NCBI RefSeq assembly: GCF_000285275.1
Contig: NZ_CADO01000012.1
Coordinates: forward strand, 1 to 41,730
Source of the DNA: Acetobacter pasteurianus subsp. pasteurianus LMG 1262 = NBRC 106471
GTDB taxonomy: Bacteria; Pseudomonadota; Alphaproteobacteria; Acetobacterales; Acetobacteraceae
Length of the DNA: 41,730 nt
Direction: 5' to 3'
Within the stretch, counting starts at the first letter, position 1. Each line of letters starts with the position of its first letter. Below are positions 6,526-16,021 of this stretch, piece by piece. Both the position numbers and the translations under genes were made by a program. Below the pieces are notes generated by a model. The model saw only the letters and a program-made list of their open reading frames with translations, searched no databases and was not told the origin of the DNA.

Positions 6526-8874
6526 TCAACGCTCTGCAGAAGAATGCACAGTTTGTTTCACAAGCACGTCAAACTGGCGATCCTGCTCTTTTCCCAGCGT
6601 TCGCCCCGCCAACCAAGCCTTAAGGCGCAGCAAAGTATCTGCATCATGTGCTGCGGCAGAATCGGTGGCAAGCTGCATGGCAAGGTCTTGCTGCTGCGGT
6701 GTTAAAGCCCCTGTTTCTGGCAGGGCATGACTAGCCAAACGCCCTACCACCTGCACGGCATCTGCCCATTGCTTGCCTTGCTCATATAATTGCCCGCGCA
6801 GTTCCAAACCCGTGTCGGATTCATCATCAGACAATAGGGCCAATGCGCCTGCTCTATCCCCTTTGGTCAATGCAAGATGCGCTTCATCGTAATGGCGACG
6901 CGCTGCCATATCCTCTGGCAAACCGGGCACAGTGCTTTGCTCCAATGCCTCCATGGCGGCATTCACGTTGCCTGCCCTGAAAGCCGCCTGAACAATTTGC
7001 TCCTGTATTTCCGCCCGCGCTACCGGGTCAGCCGTGAGTACAACCGCCTGTTTAAACGCCATAACTGCAGCATCGGCCTGCCCTATCTGCAACAAAAGTG
7101 CTCCATAGCCTCTCAACAGTTTTGCCTTGGATGTATTATCTTCCAGCAAAGGCAGTTGGATTTGTAAAATATGCACCCGTTGCTCTGCGGATAATGCCCC
7201 ATCCTTGCCGCTCACAGCTTTGCCAGATGGCAAAGTATTAAACGCAAGCACATACAAGGCCTGACGTCGCAAAACCTCCAGCCTGTCTTGCGGAATTTCT
7301 GCTGAGGCAGAAAGCCCATCCAGCACTGTTAAAGCCTGTTTTACCTGCCCAGATTGCACAAGTGCTGAAGACAGTAAGAAATTGGTATATGCGCGCACGG
7401 AAGGCATAGCCTTTCCAACGCCTTCTTTTCCATCAAGAAGGTTTTGAAAGCTCTCTGCAGCCATGCCTGCATCAATCTGATCATGCCGCAACAGAAAGGC
7501 CACCAGATCTGCACGCGCATAGGCGGCTTTTTCCGGGTCTGCCGCAGCTGTCAGATTTTCCAGAGTAATCCGTGCTGGCTCTGCATTTCCTTCACGTTCC
7601 TGCATATGCGCACGCGCCAGATCATAAACGCCATCAGTGGGCAGAGGTTCCAGAATGAGTGCTGCCTCATCCGTGCCATAACGTGCAATATAATTTATAA
7701 CCTGCGGAAGAAGCAGATCGCGCGTTGGTTGTGGGTAGTGGAGGATCTGTTCGTAATGGCGTGCAAGCAGAACAGATGCATCTTTGCTGTTTGCACCACT
7801 CAACATCAAATACAGCGCATGCCATATCTCCAGTTCTGGAGCAGCCCCTTCCATCTGAGCCAGAACGGGCGCTGCGGTATTTACATCGTGGCTTAACAAC
7901 GCTGCACAAGCCCGCAGAAAAAGCACTCCCGCTGGTGGGCCGCCCGGTTCAGAACGCTGGGGCATAGTCTTGACAAGATGCCATGCATCTTCTGGGTGTC
8001 CGGCGGCAAAAGCAGCGCGTGCAGCAGCAACCTGCGCAGGCCACCGCAAAGAAGGGGTGGCCTTCTCAGCGTCTGCCTTTGCTGCAAGCCAGTCCTTTTG
8101 CAAAACAGCGGCTGGTGCAGAATGTAACCCTAACCAGAACCAATCCTGCCCACCTTCCAGTGGTGCGGTTTCTGGTGCTCCCTGCCCTACTGGCAAAGCA
8201 TCAAGCCCTAATGCGGAAAGAAAGACGCCTTTATCTACAGTAACATCCAGTTTGATCTGTGATGAATCTGCCGCCACCACAACACCTTGGGCAGATCCAC
8301 GCACGCCATACCCTATGCCACGATAGGGAGAACGAGACCCGGTTTCCATAATAGATGGTGCAATCAGCAAACGCACGCCGGTAGCTGGATCTGGAAATGA
8401 AATAACGTGCCCAGACTGTTTTTGAGGGAACAGAACGGCTTCTGGCAGCATAACAGCAGGCGGTGCAGACTTTACGCTCGTCGCATCGCCTTGTGGAAGC
8501 TGCTCCAGCAACCAACCATCCAGCTTTTTGCGCAGCATAATATGTGGATGAGACGGCGCATGAATACGCAGAATAGTTGCATTTTCTAAAACCGTAACAT
8601 CCGTATCTGCAAATACGCCCTGCCCTATCAAATTATGAACGAATGAAGCCACAGGACGATCCGCTACTATCAATAGGTCAGGCCCGGACCAAAAAGCAGC
8701 AAGAGCAACCTCCGCCCCTATAGGCAGAAAAAGAGATGCTCTTTGCTGGCCATCCAGAGATTCTTCCTGCACTGCAGGAACGGGAAGAGCATGCAGGCCA
8801 TCTTCACCCGCCACAGCCGGCAACATGGGCAGCAATAAACAGGCAGAAAGCATTCCGCACATATATTTGCCCAT
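6526..8874 (-). CDS. Large exported protein of unknown function with TPR-like helical repeats
   Basis: I do not recognise a named family. The 782-residue product starts MGKYMCGMLSACLLLPMLPAVAGEDG, which looks like a Sec signal peptide with cleavage after AVA. Residues to about 280 look beta-rich and contain no known motif. The rest is alanine- and leucine-rich with paired-helix patterns such as AYARADLVAFLLRHDQ, GYGALLLQIGQADAAVMAFK and AAMEALEQ, typical of tetratricopeptide repeats. A periplasmic scaffold is the most I would infer. The start is uncertain: ATGs at 8916 and an earlier codon at 8988 are in frame, but the signal peptide favours 8874. It is divergent from the LysR-type gene 142 bases away. 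Confidence 0.75.
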   Translation of the reverse strand: MGKYMCGMLSACLLLPMLPAVAGEDGLHALPVPAVQEESLDGQQRASLFLPIGAEVALAAFWSGPDLLIVADRPVASFVHNLIGQGVFADTDVTVLENATILRIHAPSHPHIMLRKKLDGWLLEQLPQGDATSVKSAPPAVMLPEAVLFPQKQSGHVISFPDPATGVRLLIAPSIMETGSRSPYRGIGYGVRGSAQGVVVAADSSQIKLDVTVDKGVFLSALGLDALPVGQGAPETAPLEGGQDWFWLGLHSAPAAVLQKDWLAAKADAEKATPSLRWPAQVAAARAAFAAGHPEDAWHLVKTMPQRSEPGGPPAGVLFLRACAALLSHDVNTAAPVLAQMEGAAPELEIWHALYLMLSGANSKDASVLLARHYEQILHYPQPTRDLLLPQVINYIARYGTDEAALILEPLPTDGVYDLARAHMQEREGNAEPARITLENLTAAADPEKAAYARADLVAFLLRHDQIDAGMAAESFQNLLDGKEGVGKAMPSVRAYTNFLLSSALVQSGQVKQALTVLDGLSASAEIPQDRLEVLRRQALYVLAFNTLPSGKAVSGKDGALSAEQRVHILQIQLPLLEDNTSKAKLLRGYGALLLQIGQADAAVMAFKQAVVLTADPVARAEIQEQIVQAAFRAGNVNAAMEALEQSTVPGLPEDMAARRHYDEAHLALTKGDRAGALALLSDDESDTGLELRGQLYEQGKQWADAVQVVGRLASHALPETGALTPQQQDLAMQLATDSAAAHDADTLLRLKAWLAGRTLGKEQDRQFDVLVKQTVHSSAER

Positions 8875-8916
8875 TACAGATTTACCTGTTGCCACATCTC
8901 CTCCAACCTCAAACAT

Positions 8917-8946
8917 GCCGCAATGCTGCTTTTGGCAGCATACGGC
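8917..8946. promoter_or_regulatory. Inverted repeat in the divergent promoter region, possible LysR operator
   Basis: GCCG-CA-ATGCTGC (8917-8929) faces GCAGCAT-A-CGGC (8935-8946) across a five-base loop, giving a 7-bp core stem plus 4 outer pairs. It lies between the start of the exported protein gene on the minus strand (8874) and the LysR gene on the plus strand (9017), where LysR-type regulators commonly bind. The link to the regulator is inferred only from position. If the upstream gene started at 8988 the repeat would be inside it. Confidence 0.45.
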
Positions 8947-9016
8947 CTGCATGACAAAGGAGCCACAGCCTATGCTAGAAAAAACCAACCGTTTCCATCA
9001 TGCTGGGGCGTTATAA

Positions 9017-9934
9017 ATGCTGGATCGCATCACCAGTATGCAGATTTTTGTTAAAGTTATAGCCGCAGGCAGCTTTACTGGGGCCGCGCGTCTTATGGCG
9101 CTGTCCCCAACAATGGTGACCAAACATGTTACGGCACTGGAAACACGGTTAGGCGTTTCTCTTTTTCATCGCAGCACGCGGCATCTTTCCTTAACCGAAG
9201 CAGGACGCCTGTTTTTGGAAAGCTGTCAGAAAATTCTGGCTGATGTGGAAAACATGGAACAAACCGTAAGCGAACAGTACCGTGAACCACGCGGGCAATT
9301 ACGCCTGAATGCCCCTGTTTCCTTCGCCATAAGGTATGTTGCACCTTATCTGCCGGAATTCAGCCGACGGTATCCGCAGGTTCAGATAGAGCTTGGCTTG
9401 AATGACCGTCCTGTAGATCTGGTTGAGGAAGGTTGGGATCTTACACTGCGTATCCGCAACCTTACGATAAGCACGCTGCGTGCCCGTAAATTGGCTGCTG
9501 TGCGTATGGTTATCTGTGCCTCTCCGTCTTATTTGGCAAAAGCTGGCACACCCACGCAGGTAGATGAATTGCAACATCACAACTGCCTTGGATACACCCT
9601 GAGCGGGAACAACAGTGCATCGCGCTGGCATTTTGGAGACAACGGAGAAAAAACTGTTTCTGTTTCCGGCCTGCTCTCCGCCAATAATGGAGATGCCTTG
9701 CGGGAGGCCTCAGTAGCTGGCGCTGGAATTGCTTATTTGCCACTTTTTGTTGTGAGCCAGGAACTGCAACGCGGCCAACTGATTGCTTTATCGTTGGATT
9801 ACCCCACTACACCGGGGCCAGACTTACACGCCGTTTATGCGCCCGGCACAAGCATTCCGTTAAAAGTGAGGGCCATGATTGACTATCTTGCTGAATGTTA
9901 CGGCCCGATTCCCCCATGGGAAAAAACGGCATAG
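9017..9934 (+). CDS. LysR-family transcriptional regulator
   Basis: A 305-residue regulator with the expected two-part build. The N-terminal winged helix-turn-helix (about residues 5-62) has MQIFVKVIAAGSFTGAARLM, TKHVTALETRLGVSLFHRSTR and LTEAGRLF. The rest is a periplasmic-binding-like effector domain. The sequence RGQLRLNAPVSFAIRYVAPYL and the EEGWDLTLRI block place it near the DsdC/CrgA-like LysR subgroup often annotated as YafC- or PgrR-like. The effector cannot be told. The ATG at 9017 has only a weak ribosome site (GGGG 9-12 bases upstream). It is divergent from the exported protein gene and may control it or itself. A weak hairpin follows the stop. Confidence 0.9.
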   Translation: MLDRITSMQIFVKVIAAGSFTGAARLMALSPTMVTKHVTALETRLGVSLFHRSTRHLSLTEAGRLFLESCQKILADVENMEQTVSEQYREPRGQLRLNAPVSFAIRYVAPYLPEFSRRYPQVQIELGLNDRPVDLVEEGWDLTLRIRNLTISTLRARKLAAVRMVICASPSYLAKAGTPTQVDELQHHNCLGYTLSGNNSASRWHFGDNGEKTVSVSGLLSANNGDALREASVAGAGIAYLPLFVVSQELQRGQLIALSLDYPTTPGPDLHAVYAPGTSIPLKVRAMIDYLAECYGPIPPWEKTA

Positions 9935-9953
9935 CCCAACAGGTATATGGGCT
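9933..9953 (+). terminator. Weak terminator hairpin after the LysR gene
   Basis: AGCCCA (9933-9938) pairs with TGGGCT (9948-9953), overlapping the stop codon and followed after some bases by CTTTTATATTTT. The stem is short and the T-rich tail is displaced, so it is a weak candidate. Confidence 0.35.
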
Positions 9954-9987
9954 GAAACTATCTTTTATATTTTGGAAGATTTTAAAA

Positions 9988-10063
9988 TGGTGAGCCGGGA
10001 GGGACTCGAACCCTCGACCATTCGATTAAAAGTCGAATGCTCTACCAACTGAGCTACCGGCTC
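9988..10063 (-). tRNA. tRNA-Lys (anticodon UUU)
   Basis: Reading the minus strand, the 5' GAGCCGG pairs with the 3' CCGGCTC to form the acceptor stem, followed by discriminator A and an encoded CCA (9990-9988). The D arm contains TAGCTCAGTTGGTAGAGC, the anticodon stem TTCGA/TCGAA encloses the loop CTTTTAA with anticodon TTT, and the T arm has GGTTCGAGTCC. There is no variable-arm extension. The gene sits between the convergent LysR gene and the cyclophilin gene, and has its own consensus-like promoter. Confidence 0.97.
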
Positions 10064-10108
10064 ACACCTTTAACCGTGCAAAACGTGATGTCTGCGCGAT
10101 GGAGGTGT

Positions 10109-10137
10109 TCCTAAACGGATTACCTTACCCCTGTCAA
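10109..10137 (-). promoter_or_regulatory. Sigma-70 type promoter of tRNA-Lys
   Basis: On the minus strand a perfect -35 box TTGACA (10137-10132) is followed by exactly 17 bases and TTAGGA (10114-10109). Transcription would start near 10102, about 40 bases before the mature tRNA 5' end, a normal leader for a tRNA gene. The -10 box is a poor match, which is common in tRNA promoters of Alphaproteobacteria. Confidence 0.7.
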
Positions 10138-10198
10138 GCAGTAGAAAGAATTTTGTGCCATTCCTGTAAAATCAGATGGTTTGATGGGTTTCAGACAT

Positions 10199-10237
10199 AA
10201 AAAAAAAGCGCCACCCCAACAGGAGTGACGCTTTTTT
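10199..10237. terminator. Intrinsic terminator after the gyrA-coaD-cyclophilin operon, T-runs on both strands
   Basis: A run of A's and GCG (to 10210) pairs with CGC and six T's (10229-10237), with CAC/GTG and CC/GG pairs inside and a small loop near AACA. It begins 17 bases after the cyclophilin stop codon and reads as a terminator in both directions, isolating the operon from the tRNA gene. Confidence 0.8.
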
Positions 10238-10254
10238 GCAGATATTAGGAAAAA

Positions 10255-10746
10255 TCAGGATTTTTCGCCAACTGCCGGACGCATGCGAGAAATCCGATCC
10301 GGATCCTTCACCATGCCGGACATGCCAGAGCCATGTTTGATTTTATCTACGTTTTCCATGCCTTCAATCACTTCACCCACAATGGTGTACTGACCATCAA
10401 GGTGCGGAGAAGGTTCAAACATGATGAAGAACTGGCTGTTGGCGCTGTTCGGATCAGACGTCCGAGCCATGCCGATGGTGCCACGTTCAAACTTGGCTTT
10501 GTTGGTGAATTCTGCGGGCAGATCCGGCAGTTTGCTGCCATGCATACCCGTACCCGTTGGGTCCCCACCCTGCGCCATAAAACCGGGAATAACACGGTGG
10601 AAAGGTACGTTATCGTAAAAACCTTCTGCCGCCAGCGTGCGAATACGTTCCGCAGCCTTGGGGGCCAGATCCGGGCGCAGTTTAATAATGACGCGACCGT
10701 GCGGGATATCCATATGAATGATATCGTTTTTATCTTCTGAAGACAT
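10255..10746 (-). CDS. Cyclophilin-type peptidyl-prolyl cis-trans isomerase, cytoplasmic
   Basis: A 163-residue enzyme that speeds proline isomerisation during folding. The fold markers are FYDNVPFHRVIPGFMAQGGD (with the catalytic Arg in FHRV), GTIGMARTSDPNSANSQFFI (Gln and Phe of the active site) and HLDGQYTIVGEV. There is no signal peptide, so it should be cytoplasmic, like PpiB. I chose the ATG at 10746 because AAGGAGAG lies six bases upstream; the reading frame upstream to 10773 includes this ribosome site. Third gene of gyrA-coaD-cyclophilin, 41 bases after coaD, and followed by a strong terminator. Confidence 0.95.
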   Translation of the reverse strand: MSSEDKNDIIHMDIPHGRVIIKLRPDLAPKAAERIRTLAAEGFYDNVPFHRVIPGFMAQGGDPTGTGMHGSKLPDLPAEFTNKAKFERGTIGMARTSDPNSANSQFFIMFEPSPHLDGQYTIVGEVIEGMENVDKIKHGSGMSGMVKDPDRISRMRPAVGEKS

Positions 10747-10787
10747 CAGAAACTCTCCTTGTGTTTGTAACACCTATACTTGCCACT

Positions 10788-11327
10788 TCAGGCAGAAACG
10801 TTTTTCCTGTCAGCCAGACGTGCCAACAAACGCGCCTGCGTGCCTGGTGTTACAAATTCCGAAATATCTCCGCCGTAACTGGCAATTTCTTTCACCAGAC
10901 GGGAAGAAATAAATTGGGTATGTTCCGAAGCCATAAGGAACACGCTTTCAATTCCGGCATCCAGTTTGCGGTTTACGCCGCTCATCTGGATTTCGTAATC
11001 AAAATCCGAAAGCACCCGAAGACCGCGGAAAATAAGCGTTGCACCGTGTTCTCGCACAGCCTTCACCAGCAGGGAATTAAATGGCACCACCACAATATCC
11101 CCACCCGTGTTGTGGCGAATGGCGGGTAAGGCTTCTTCCACACAGGCAATCCGCTCATCCAATGGCATAAGCGGATTTTTGCCGGGGTTGTGGGCCACAC
11201 CTATCACCAGCCGGTCCACCAAACGGGATGCACGTTCAATCACATCCAGATGGCCAACCGTTACCGGATCAAACGTGCCCGCGTAAAAGCCTACCCGCTT
11301 TGGCACGAAACCTACGGGGGTGTTCAT
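10788..11327 (-). CDS. coaD: Phosphopantetheine adenylyltransferase
   Basis: Catalyses the penultimate step of coenzyme A synthesis, from 4'-phosphopantetheine and ATP to dephospho-CoA. The 179-residue protein has the nucleotidyltransferase motif [14 protein letters not shown] with its T/HxGH element, the phosphopantetheine-site block [13 protein letters not shown] and the [17 protein letters not shown] block. Length is slightly above the usual 160 because of short extensions at both ends. Its ATG overlaps the gyrA stop codon (ATGA at 11327-11324), indicating translational coupling to gyrA. Confidence 0.96.
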   Translation of the reverse strand: MNTPVGFVPKRVGFYAGTFDPVTVGHLDVIERASRLVDRLVIGVAHNPGKNPLMPLDERIACVEEALPAIRHNTGGDIVVVPFNSLLVKAVREHGATLIFRGLRVLSDFDYEIQMSGVNRKLDAGIESVFLMASEHTQFISSRLVKEIASYGGDISEFVTPGTQARLLARLADRKNVSA

Positions 11328-14089
11328 TCCCCCTCAGCCTCTCCTGCTTCATCTTCTCCATCATCCATAACGGGGAAGACGCTGGTAACGCGTTCATCAT
11401 CATTCAGGCGGAACAACGTTACACCGCTGGCCTGACGCGCCATGACCCGCACCTGATCAACCGGCACACGGATAAGGCGCCCCGCATCCGTGACCAGCAT
11501 TACATCTGTGCCTTCTAGAACAGGCAAGGTGGCAGCCACTTCTTTCCCGCGCTTGTTGGCTGAGAACGTCATGTTGGTAATGCCTTGCCCGCCACGCCCG
11601 CTTACACGGTAATCATACGCGGAAGAGCGACGCCCAAACCCACCATCACTGACAATCAGCAGAATTTCTTCAGCTTCTTCGAGCTGTGCAAAGCGTTCTG
11701 GAGAAAGCAGTGCATCTGTATTGCTGCCTTCTTCTTCATCCGAATCGGCCTGCACGGTATCTGCATCTTCCTCAACCGCTTCTGCTGCGTTTTCAGCCCG
11801 TCGCTTGGCATTCGCCATCCGCAGGTAAGCCGAGCGTTCTTCTACTGTTGCTTCAACATGGTTCAACACAGCAAGGCTGATTACGCGGTCACCTTCTGCA
11901 AGGCGGATACCCCGCACACCAGAAGACCCACGACCAGCAAACACACGCAATGTGTCATCGGTAATCTGGAAGCGGATACACCGTGCCCCACGTGTGGCAA
12001 GGAACACATCCTGCCCTTCACGACAGGTGGCAACGCCTATCAGGCTATCCCCTTCATCCAATTTCATGGCGATCATGCCGGACGAGCGGATATTGCGGAA
12101 ATCACTCAAACGGTTACGCCGCACATTGCCACTGGCTGTTGCGAACACCAGATGCAGGGCTTCCCACAGTTCCTCATCCTGCGGCAGCGGCAGCACGGCC
12201 GTAATGCTATCGGACCCCAGATCGGGCAACAGGTTCACCAAGGCGCGGCCTTTGGCGGCTGGCCCGGCTTCTGGCAAACGCCAGACCTTTTGACGATACA
12301 CTTTACCGCCAGAAGAGAAGAACATGACCCACTGATGGGTGTGGGCGTTAAAGGACCGCACAACAATATCGTCGCCACGGGTGCTAGCACCTGTGCGGCC
12401 ACGGCCACCACGGTTTTGCGCACGGAACACATCCAGAGGCGTGCGTTTAATAAACCCTTCCCGCGTAATGGTTACAACCATCTGGCCAGGTTCAATCAGG
12501 CTTTCATCATCCTGATCCCCTGCATAATCCGCAATTTCGGTCATGCGTGGGGTGGCAATTTCTGCCCGTGCTACAGAAAGTTCATCACGCAGCACTTCCA
12601 TACGGCGGACATGGCTGCCGATAATTTCCAGAAGCTCATTAATGCGCTGGGCAACTTCCGAGAGTTCCTGCTGGATCTTATCGCGTTCCAGCCCAGTCAG
12701 ACGTTGCAGGCGCAGTTCCAGAATGCCGCGTGCCTGTGCTTCTGTCAGACGCACTTTGCCGTCCACAACCACGTTACCGTCATCATGAATCAGGGCCAGC
12801 AAGGGCTCTACATCTGCGGCATTCCACTGAGCAGCCATCAGAGCTTCACGCGCAGCAGCCGCATCTGGCGCGCCACGAATAAGCGCAATGACCGCATCAA
12901 TGTTGGCAACGGCAATAACCAGCCCAACCAGAATGTGCCCGCGATCACGCGCCTTGTTCAGCTCAAACCGCGAACGGCGCAGAATCACTTCCTCACGGAA
13001 CGCAATAAAGGCTTCCAGCACATCTTTCAGCCCCATCAGGCGGGGCTTGCCACCATCCAGCGCCAGCATATTCACGCCAAAGGATGTCTGAAGCTGGGTA
13101 AAGCGATAAAGCTGGTTCAACACCACTTCTGGTGTGGCATCACGCTTGATTTCGATAACCACCCGCATACCGGAGCGATCAGATTCATCGCGGATATCTG
13201 CAATGCCTTCGATCTGCTTGTTGCGCACCAGATCGGCAATACGTTCCTGCAAAGTGGCCTTGTTAACCTGATACGGAATTTCCGTAACGATAATGGCCTT
13301 ACGGTCTTTGCGAATTTCTTCAATATCTGCCTTGGCACGAATAATAACGGCCCCGCGCCCTGTGGCAAAAGCACTGCGAATGCCAGACCGCCCAAGGATA
13401 ATGCCGCCTGTAGGGAAATCCGGCCCCGGCACATATTCCATCAGATCATCAAGTGAGAGATCAGGATTGGCAATCAGTGCCAACGTGGCATCAATAACTT
13501 CTGATGGATTATGCGTGGGAATGTTGGTGGCCATACCCACCGCAATACCCGTGGCACCATTGATCAGCAGATTCGGGAAAGTGGCCGGAAGAACGGTTGG
13601 CTCTTCCTCACTTTCATCATAGTTCGGCTGAAAATCGACCGTATCGCGGTCAATATCATTCAGCAGAAATGTGGAAGCCTTGGCTAACCGAGCTTCGGTA
13701 TAACGCATGGCGGCGGGGCTATCACCATCCACCGAGCCAAAGTTACCCTGCCCGTCAATCAGCTTGACCCGCATGGACCAGGACTGAGCCATACGCACCA
13801 TGGCATCGTAAATGGAGGAGTCACCATGCGGGTGGTATTTACCCATCACCTCACCCACTGCACGGGCAGATTTGCGGTAAGGTTTATCGTAGGTAAAACC
13901 ACTTTCATGCATGGCATACAGGATGCGACGATGAACAGGCTTAAGACCATCTCGCACATCCGGCAGCGCACGGCTGACAATAACCGACATCGCATACGCG
14001 AGGTAGGAGGAGCGCATCTCCTCCTCAATGGTTACGGGCAGAAGGTCTGAGGGTTCCGGTACACCCGGCTGGTCAGAAATCTCGGTCAA
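11324..14089 (-). CDS. gyrA: DNA gyrase subunit A
   Basis: Breakage-reunion subunit of DNA gyrase, 921 residues. The N-terminal winged-helix part has the active-site tyrosine in [10 protein letters not shown] (Tyr130). The quinolone region reads [17 protein letters not shown] with Ser91 and Asp95, equivalent to E. coli Ser83 and Asp87, so it looks quinolone sensitive. The C-terminal beta-pinwheel includes the GyrA box [10 protein letters not shown]. An acidic insertion rich in Glu and Asp (about residues 735-785) interrupts the pinwheel. The start must be the TTG at 14089: a stop codon lies two codons upstream, and no ATG or GTG occurs before the conserved [13 protein letters not shown]. First gene of the operon, overlapping coaD by four bases. 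Confidence 0.97.
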   Translation of the reverse strand: MTEISDQPGVPEPSDLLPVTIEEEMRSSYLAYAMSVIVSRALPDVRDGLKPVHRRILYAMHESGFTYDKPYRKSARAVGEVMGKYHPHGDSSIYDAMVRMAQSWSMRVKLIDGQGNFGSVDGDSPAAMRYTEARLAKASTFLLNDIDRDTVDFQPNYDESEEEPTVLPATFPNLLINGATGIAVGMATNIPTHNPSEVIDATLALIANPDLSLDDLMEYVPGPDFPTGGIILGRSGIRSAFATGRGAVIIRAKADIEEIRKDRKAIIVTEIPYQVNKATLQERIADLVRNKQIEGIADIRDESDRSGMRVVIEIKRDATPEVVLNQLYRFTQLQTSFGVNMLALDGGKPRLMGLKDVLEAFIAFREEVILRRSRFELNKARDRGHILVGLVIAVANIDAVIALIRGAPDAAAAREALMAAQWNAADVEPLLALIHDDGNVVVDGKVRLTEAQARGILELRLQRLTGLERDKIQQELSEVAQRINELLEIIGSHVRRMEVLRDELSVARAEIATPRMTEIADYAGDQDDESLIEPGQMVVTITREGFIKRTPLDVFRAQNRGGRGRTGASTRGDDIVVRSFNAHTHQWVMFFSSGGKVYRQKVWRLPEAGPAAKGRALVNLLPDLGSDSITAVLPLPQDEELWEALHLVFATASGNVRRNRLSDFRNIRSSGMIAMKLDEGDSLIGVATCREGQDVFLATRGARCIRFQITDDTLRVFAGRGSSGVRGIRLAEGDRVISLAVLNHVEATVEERSAYLRMANAKRRAENAAEAVEEDADTVQADSDEEEGSNTDALLSPERFAQLEEAEEILLIVSDGGFGRRSSAYDYRVSGRGGQGITNMTFSANKRGKEVAATLPVLEGTDVMLVTDAGRLIRVPVDQVRVMARQASGVTLFRLNDDERVTSVFPVMDDGEDEAGEAEGE

Positions 14090-14282
14090 GGTTTATCCGC
14101 TCTGTCATGCTGCACGCTCCAGATTATGGAGCATGTGCCAAATCCACTTCTGCACCGGTTACCCGGCACTTGCAGATATTTTCTAGCACACAAAACCCGC
14201 ACCACCTAGCGGCTGAAATAGCAGACTTGCTTCGGGCAAAAGGCTGTGCCCATCATGAGGCACACTATAAGGAGTTCCAACC

Positions 14283-14468
14283 ATGCGCCTGCTTTTGGCA
14301 TTACTGTTTCCGTGGTTTCAGTTTTTTACGATTGGCCGCCCATTTTCGGGCATTATCTGCCTGATATTGCAGATAACTGTTATTGGCTGGATTCCGGCAG
14401 CCATCTGGTCCGTTTATGCGCTCAACCAGTATGAAACAGATAAAAAACTTTCCCGGATGGGCCGATAA
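14283..14468 (+). CDS. Small YqaE/Pmp3-like membrane protein
   Basis: A 61-residue protein with two hydrophobic stretches, roughly residues 2-18 and 22-46, and a charged C-terminus (YETDKKLSRMGR). The second segment, LQITVIGWIPAAIWSVYAL, fits the GWIP signature of the Pmp3/YqaE family of small membrane proteins linked in other organisms to membrane potential and stress. The start is well supported by AAGGAGTTCCAACC before the ATG. It is a single gene between gyrA (divergent) and a strong terminator. A 6-bp inverted repeat, TGTGCC/GGCACA, at 14245-14264 sits just before the ribosome site. Confidence 0.85.
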   Translation: MRLLLALLFPWFQFFTIGRPFSGIICLILQITVIGWIPAAIWSVYALNQYETDKKLSRMGR

Positions 14469-14493
14469 AAACCCAATAATTATAGCTTAATGC

Positions 14494-14527
14494 AAAAAGG
14501 CGGCTCCCAATGGAAGCCGCCTTTTTT
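14494..14527. terminator. Bidirectional intrinsic terminator between convergent genes
   Basis: AAAAAGGCGGCT pairs with AGCCGCCTTTTT across a nine-base loop, with T-runs on both strands. It lies between the small membrane protein gene on the plus strand and the flavoprotein gene on the minus strand and should end both transcripts. Confidence 0.93.
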
Positions 14528-14554
14528 CTGGAAATTATTTACATCCTGCCGGAT

Positions 14555-15973
14555 TTAGCGCCCGGTCATAATCCGATCCACCAACTGCTGCACCGTTGGC
14601 ACAAACCCGTTGGCATAGAAAGGATCGGTCGCAAAGCGCCATGCGTTTGTGCCACCGAACATCAGGTTATGATCCAGCACCTGAGCCGCATCCGGCCCGC
14701 TGGCATGCGCCACAGCCTGAAGTGTTTTCTGAATACAGAAAGAACGTGGGTCTGCCTTATGGCCCGTGGAATAATTGGGGCCACGCTGGCTCCAGTTAGA
14801 GAACTGGCACTCAGACAGACAGCCCATACAATCGGCCTGATCTGCCAGAATTTCACGCGCTCTGTCTGGCGTCACAAAAATCAGAGTGGAATCTTGGGTA
14901 CGAAGAGCTTCCGTAAAGCCCTGCTGTTCCCACTGCTGAATACGCGGCAGATCCTCTGCCTTTACAAACACTTCGCGCTTACGTGCACCAATGCCGTAGG
15001 GCACGACCAGATCTTCTTCTGCCGCCATAGCAAAAGGAACCTGCCGTTCCGAACGCTCACGCAGTTCCTGCAAGAAACTGTTGTTGACCGCAGAAGAGTA
15101 AAAACCCGTGGGAGAGAAGCGGTTCAGGTATACATCACCCTTTTTCAGGGTTAGCAAACGCTGCTTCCATGCCTCCGGAATAGGGCTTTCCTTCGTCAGC
15201 AGTGGGCGTGTGCCAAACTGGAACACAATGGGGCCAAGCTCAGGATTATCAATCCAGTCTTCCCATTCTTCCAGCCACCATACGCCACCCGCCATGATAA
15301 TGGGCGTATTATCCAACCCAAACCCACGCATAAGTTTACGCAAGGCCGCCACACGCGGGTAAGGATCTTCCGGCTTTAATGGATTTTCCGTATTGGAAAG
15401 GCCATTATGCCCCCCTGCACGCCAAGGATCTTCATAAACCACGCCACCCAGCAGATCGGCAGATTTATGATAAGCCCGCTTCCACAATGCATTGAAAGCA
15501 CGTGCAGATGACACGATGGGATAATAATGCACCCCAAACCGTGTTGCAATTTCAGACAGCCGATACGGCATACCTGCGCCGCATGTGAGACCGTGGATAA
15601 GGCCCGGTGCGCCTTCTAGTACGCCGGTAATCACCCGTTCGGCTGATCCCATTTCCCACAGAATATTGGCATGAATCCGGCCTTTTCCGCCGGACATTTC
15701 ATGCGCCACACGCGCTTGGGTAATACCGCCACGAATGGCGTAATCTACCAGTTCCTCATGCCGCTCACGGCGCGTACGACCGTGATAGATCTGGGGAACT
15801 GGCTGCCCGTTTTCATCATAACTATCTGCATTGACGATAGAAACCGTGCCTGCGCCACCTGCTGCAGCCCACGCCCCGGCCGATACGCCTGTGGAGACAG
15901 AAACCCCCTTACCGCCTTCTACCAGCGGTAGGATATCCACACCCCCCATGCGAACCGTATTGATCGCCTTCAT
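14555..15973 (-). CDS. Nitronate monooxygenase-like flavin-dependent oxidoreductase
   Basis: A 472-residue protein of the nitronate monooxygenase / 2-nitropropane dioxygenase family, FMN-binding TIM barrels. Family signs include GVSAGAWAAAGGAGTVSIV near the N-terminus, PGLIHGLTCGAGMPYRLSEIA, TPIIMAGGVWW and GPIVFQFGTRPLLT; the last two are where the FMN phosphate is usually held. The C-terminal part has a tight cysteine cluster, DCMGCLSECQFSNW, absent from short family members, that could bind metal or form disulfides. The native substrate is unknown. The ATG at 15973 has AGGA seven bases upstream. It follows pnp by 59 bases but a terminator overlaps the pnp stop, so it may have its own promoter. 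Confidence 0.85.
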   Translation of the reverse strand: MKAINTVRMGGVDILPLVEGGKGVSVSTGVSAGAWAAAGGAGTVSIVNADSYDENGQPVPQIYHGRTRRERHEELVDYAIRGGITQARVAHEMSGGKGRIHANILWEMGSAERVITGVLEGAPGLIHGLTCGAGMPYRLSEIATRFGVHYYPIVSSARAFNALWKRAYHKSADLLGGVVYEDPWRAGGHNGLSNTENPLKPEDPYPRVAALRKLMRGFGLDNTPIIMAGGVWWLEEWEDWIDNPELGPIVFQFGTRPLLTKESPIPEAWKQRLLTLKKGDVYLNRFSPTGFYSSAVNNSFLQELRERSERQVPFAMAAEEDLVVPYGIGARKREVFVKAEDLPRIQQWEQQGFTEALRTQDSTLIFVTPDRAREILADQADCMGCLSECQFSNWSQRGPNYSTGHKADPRSFCIQKTLQAVAHASGPDAAQVLDHNLMFGGTNAWRFATDPFYANGFVPTVQQLVDRIMTGR

Positions 15974-16021
15974 GACCGTCCTATCGTTCCTGCAACTATC
16001 CGTATGGTTGAAAGTGACCCG

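Noticed and set aside
11585-13456. A 623-codon open frame on the plus strand
   Set aside because: It lies wholly opposite gyrA, has a composition typical of a shadow frame and no domain signature.
13800-13830. A fluoroquinolone resistance substitution in gyrA
   Set aside because: The key positions are Ser91 and Asp95, the sensitive forms.
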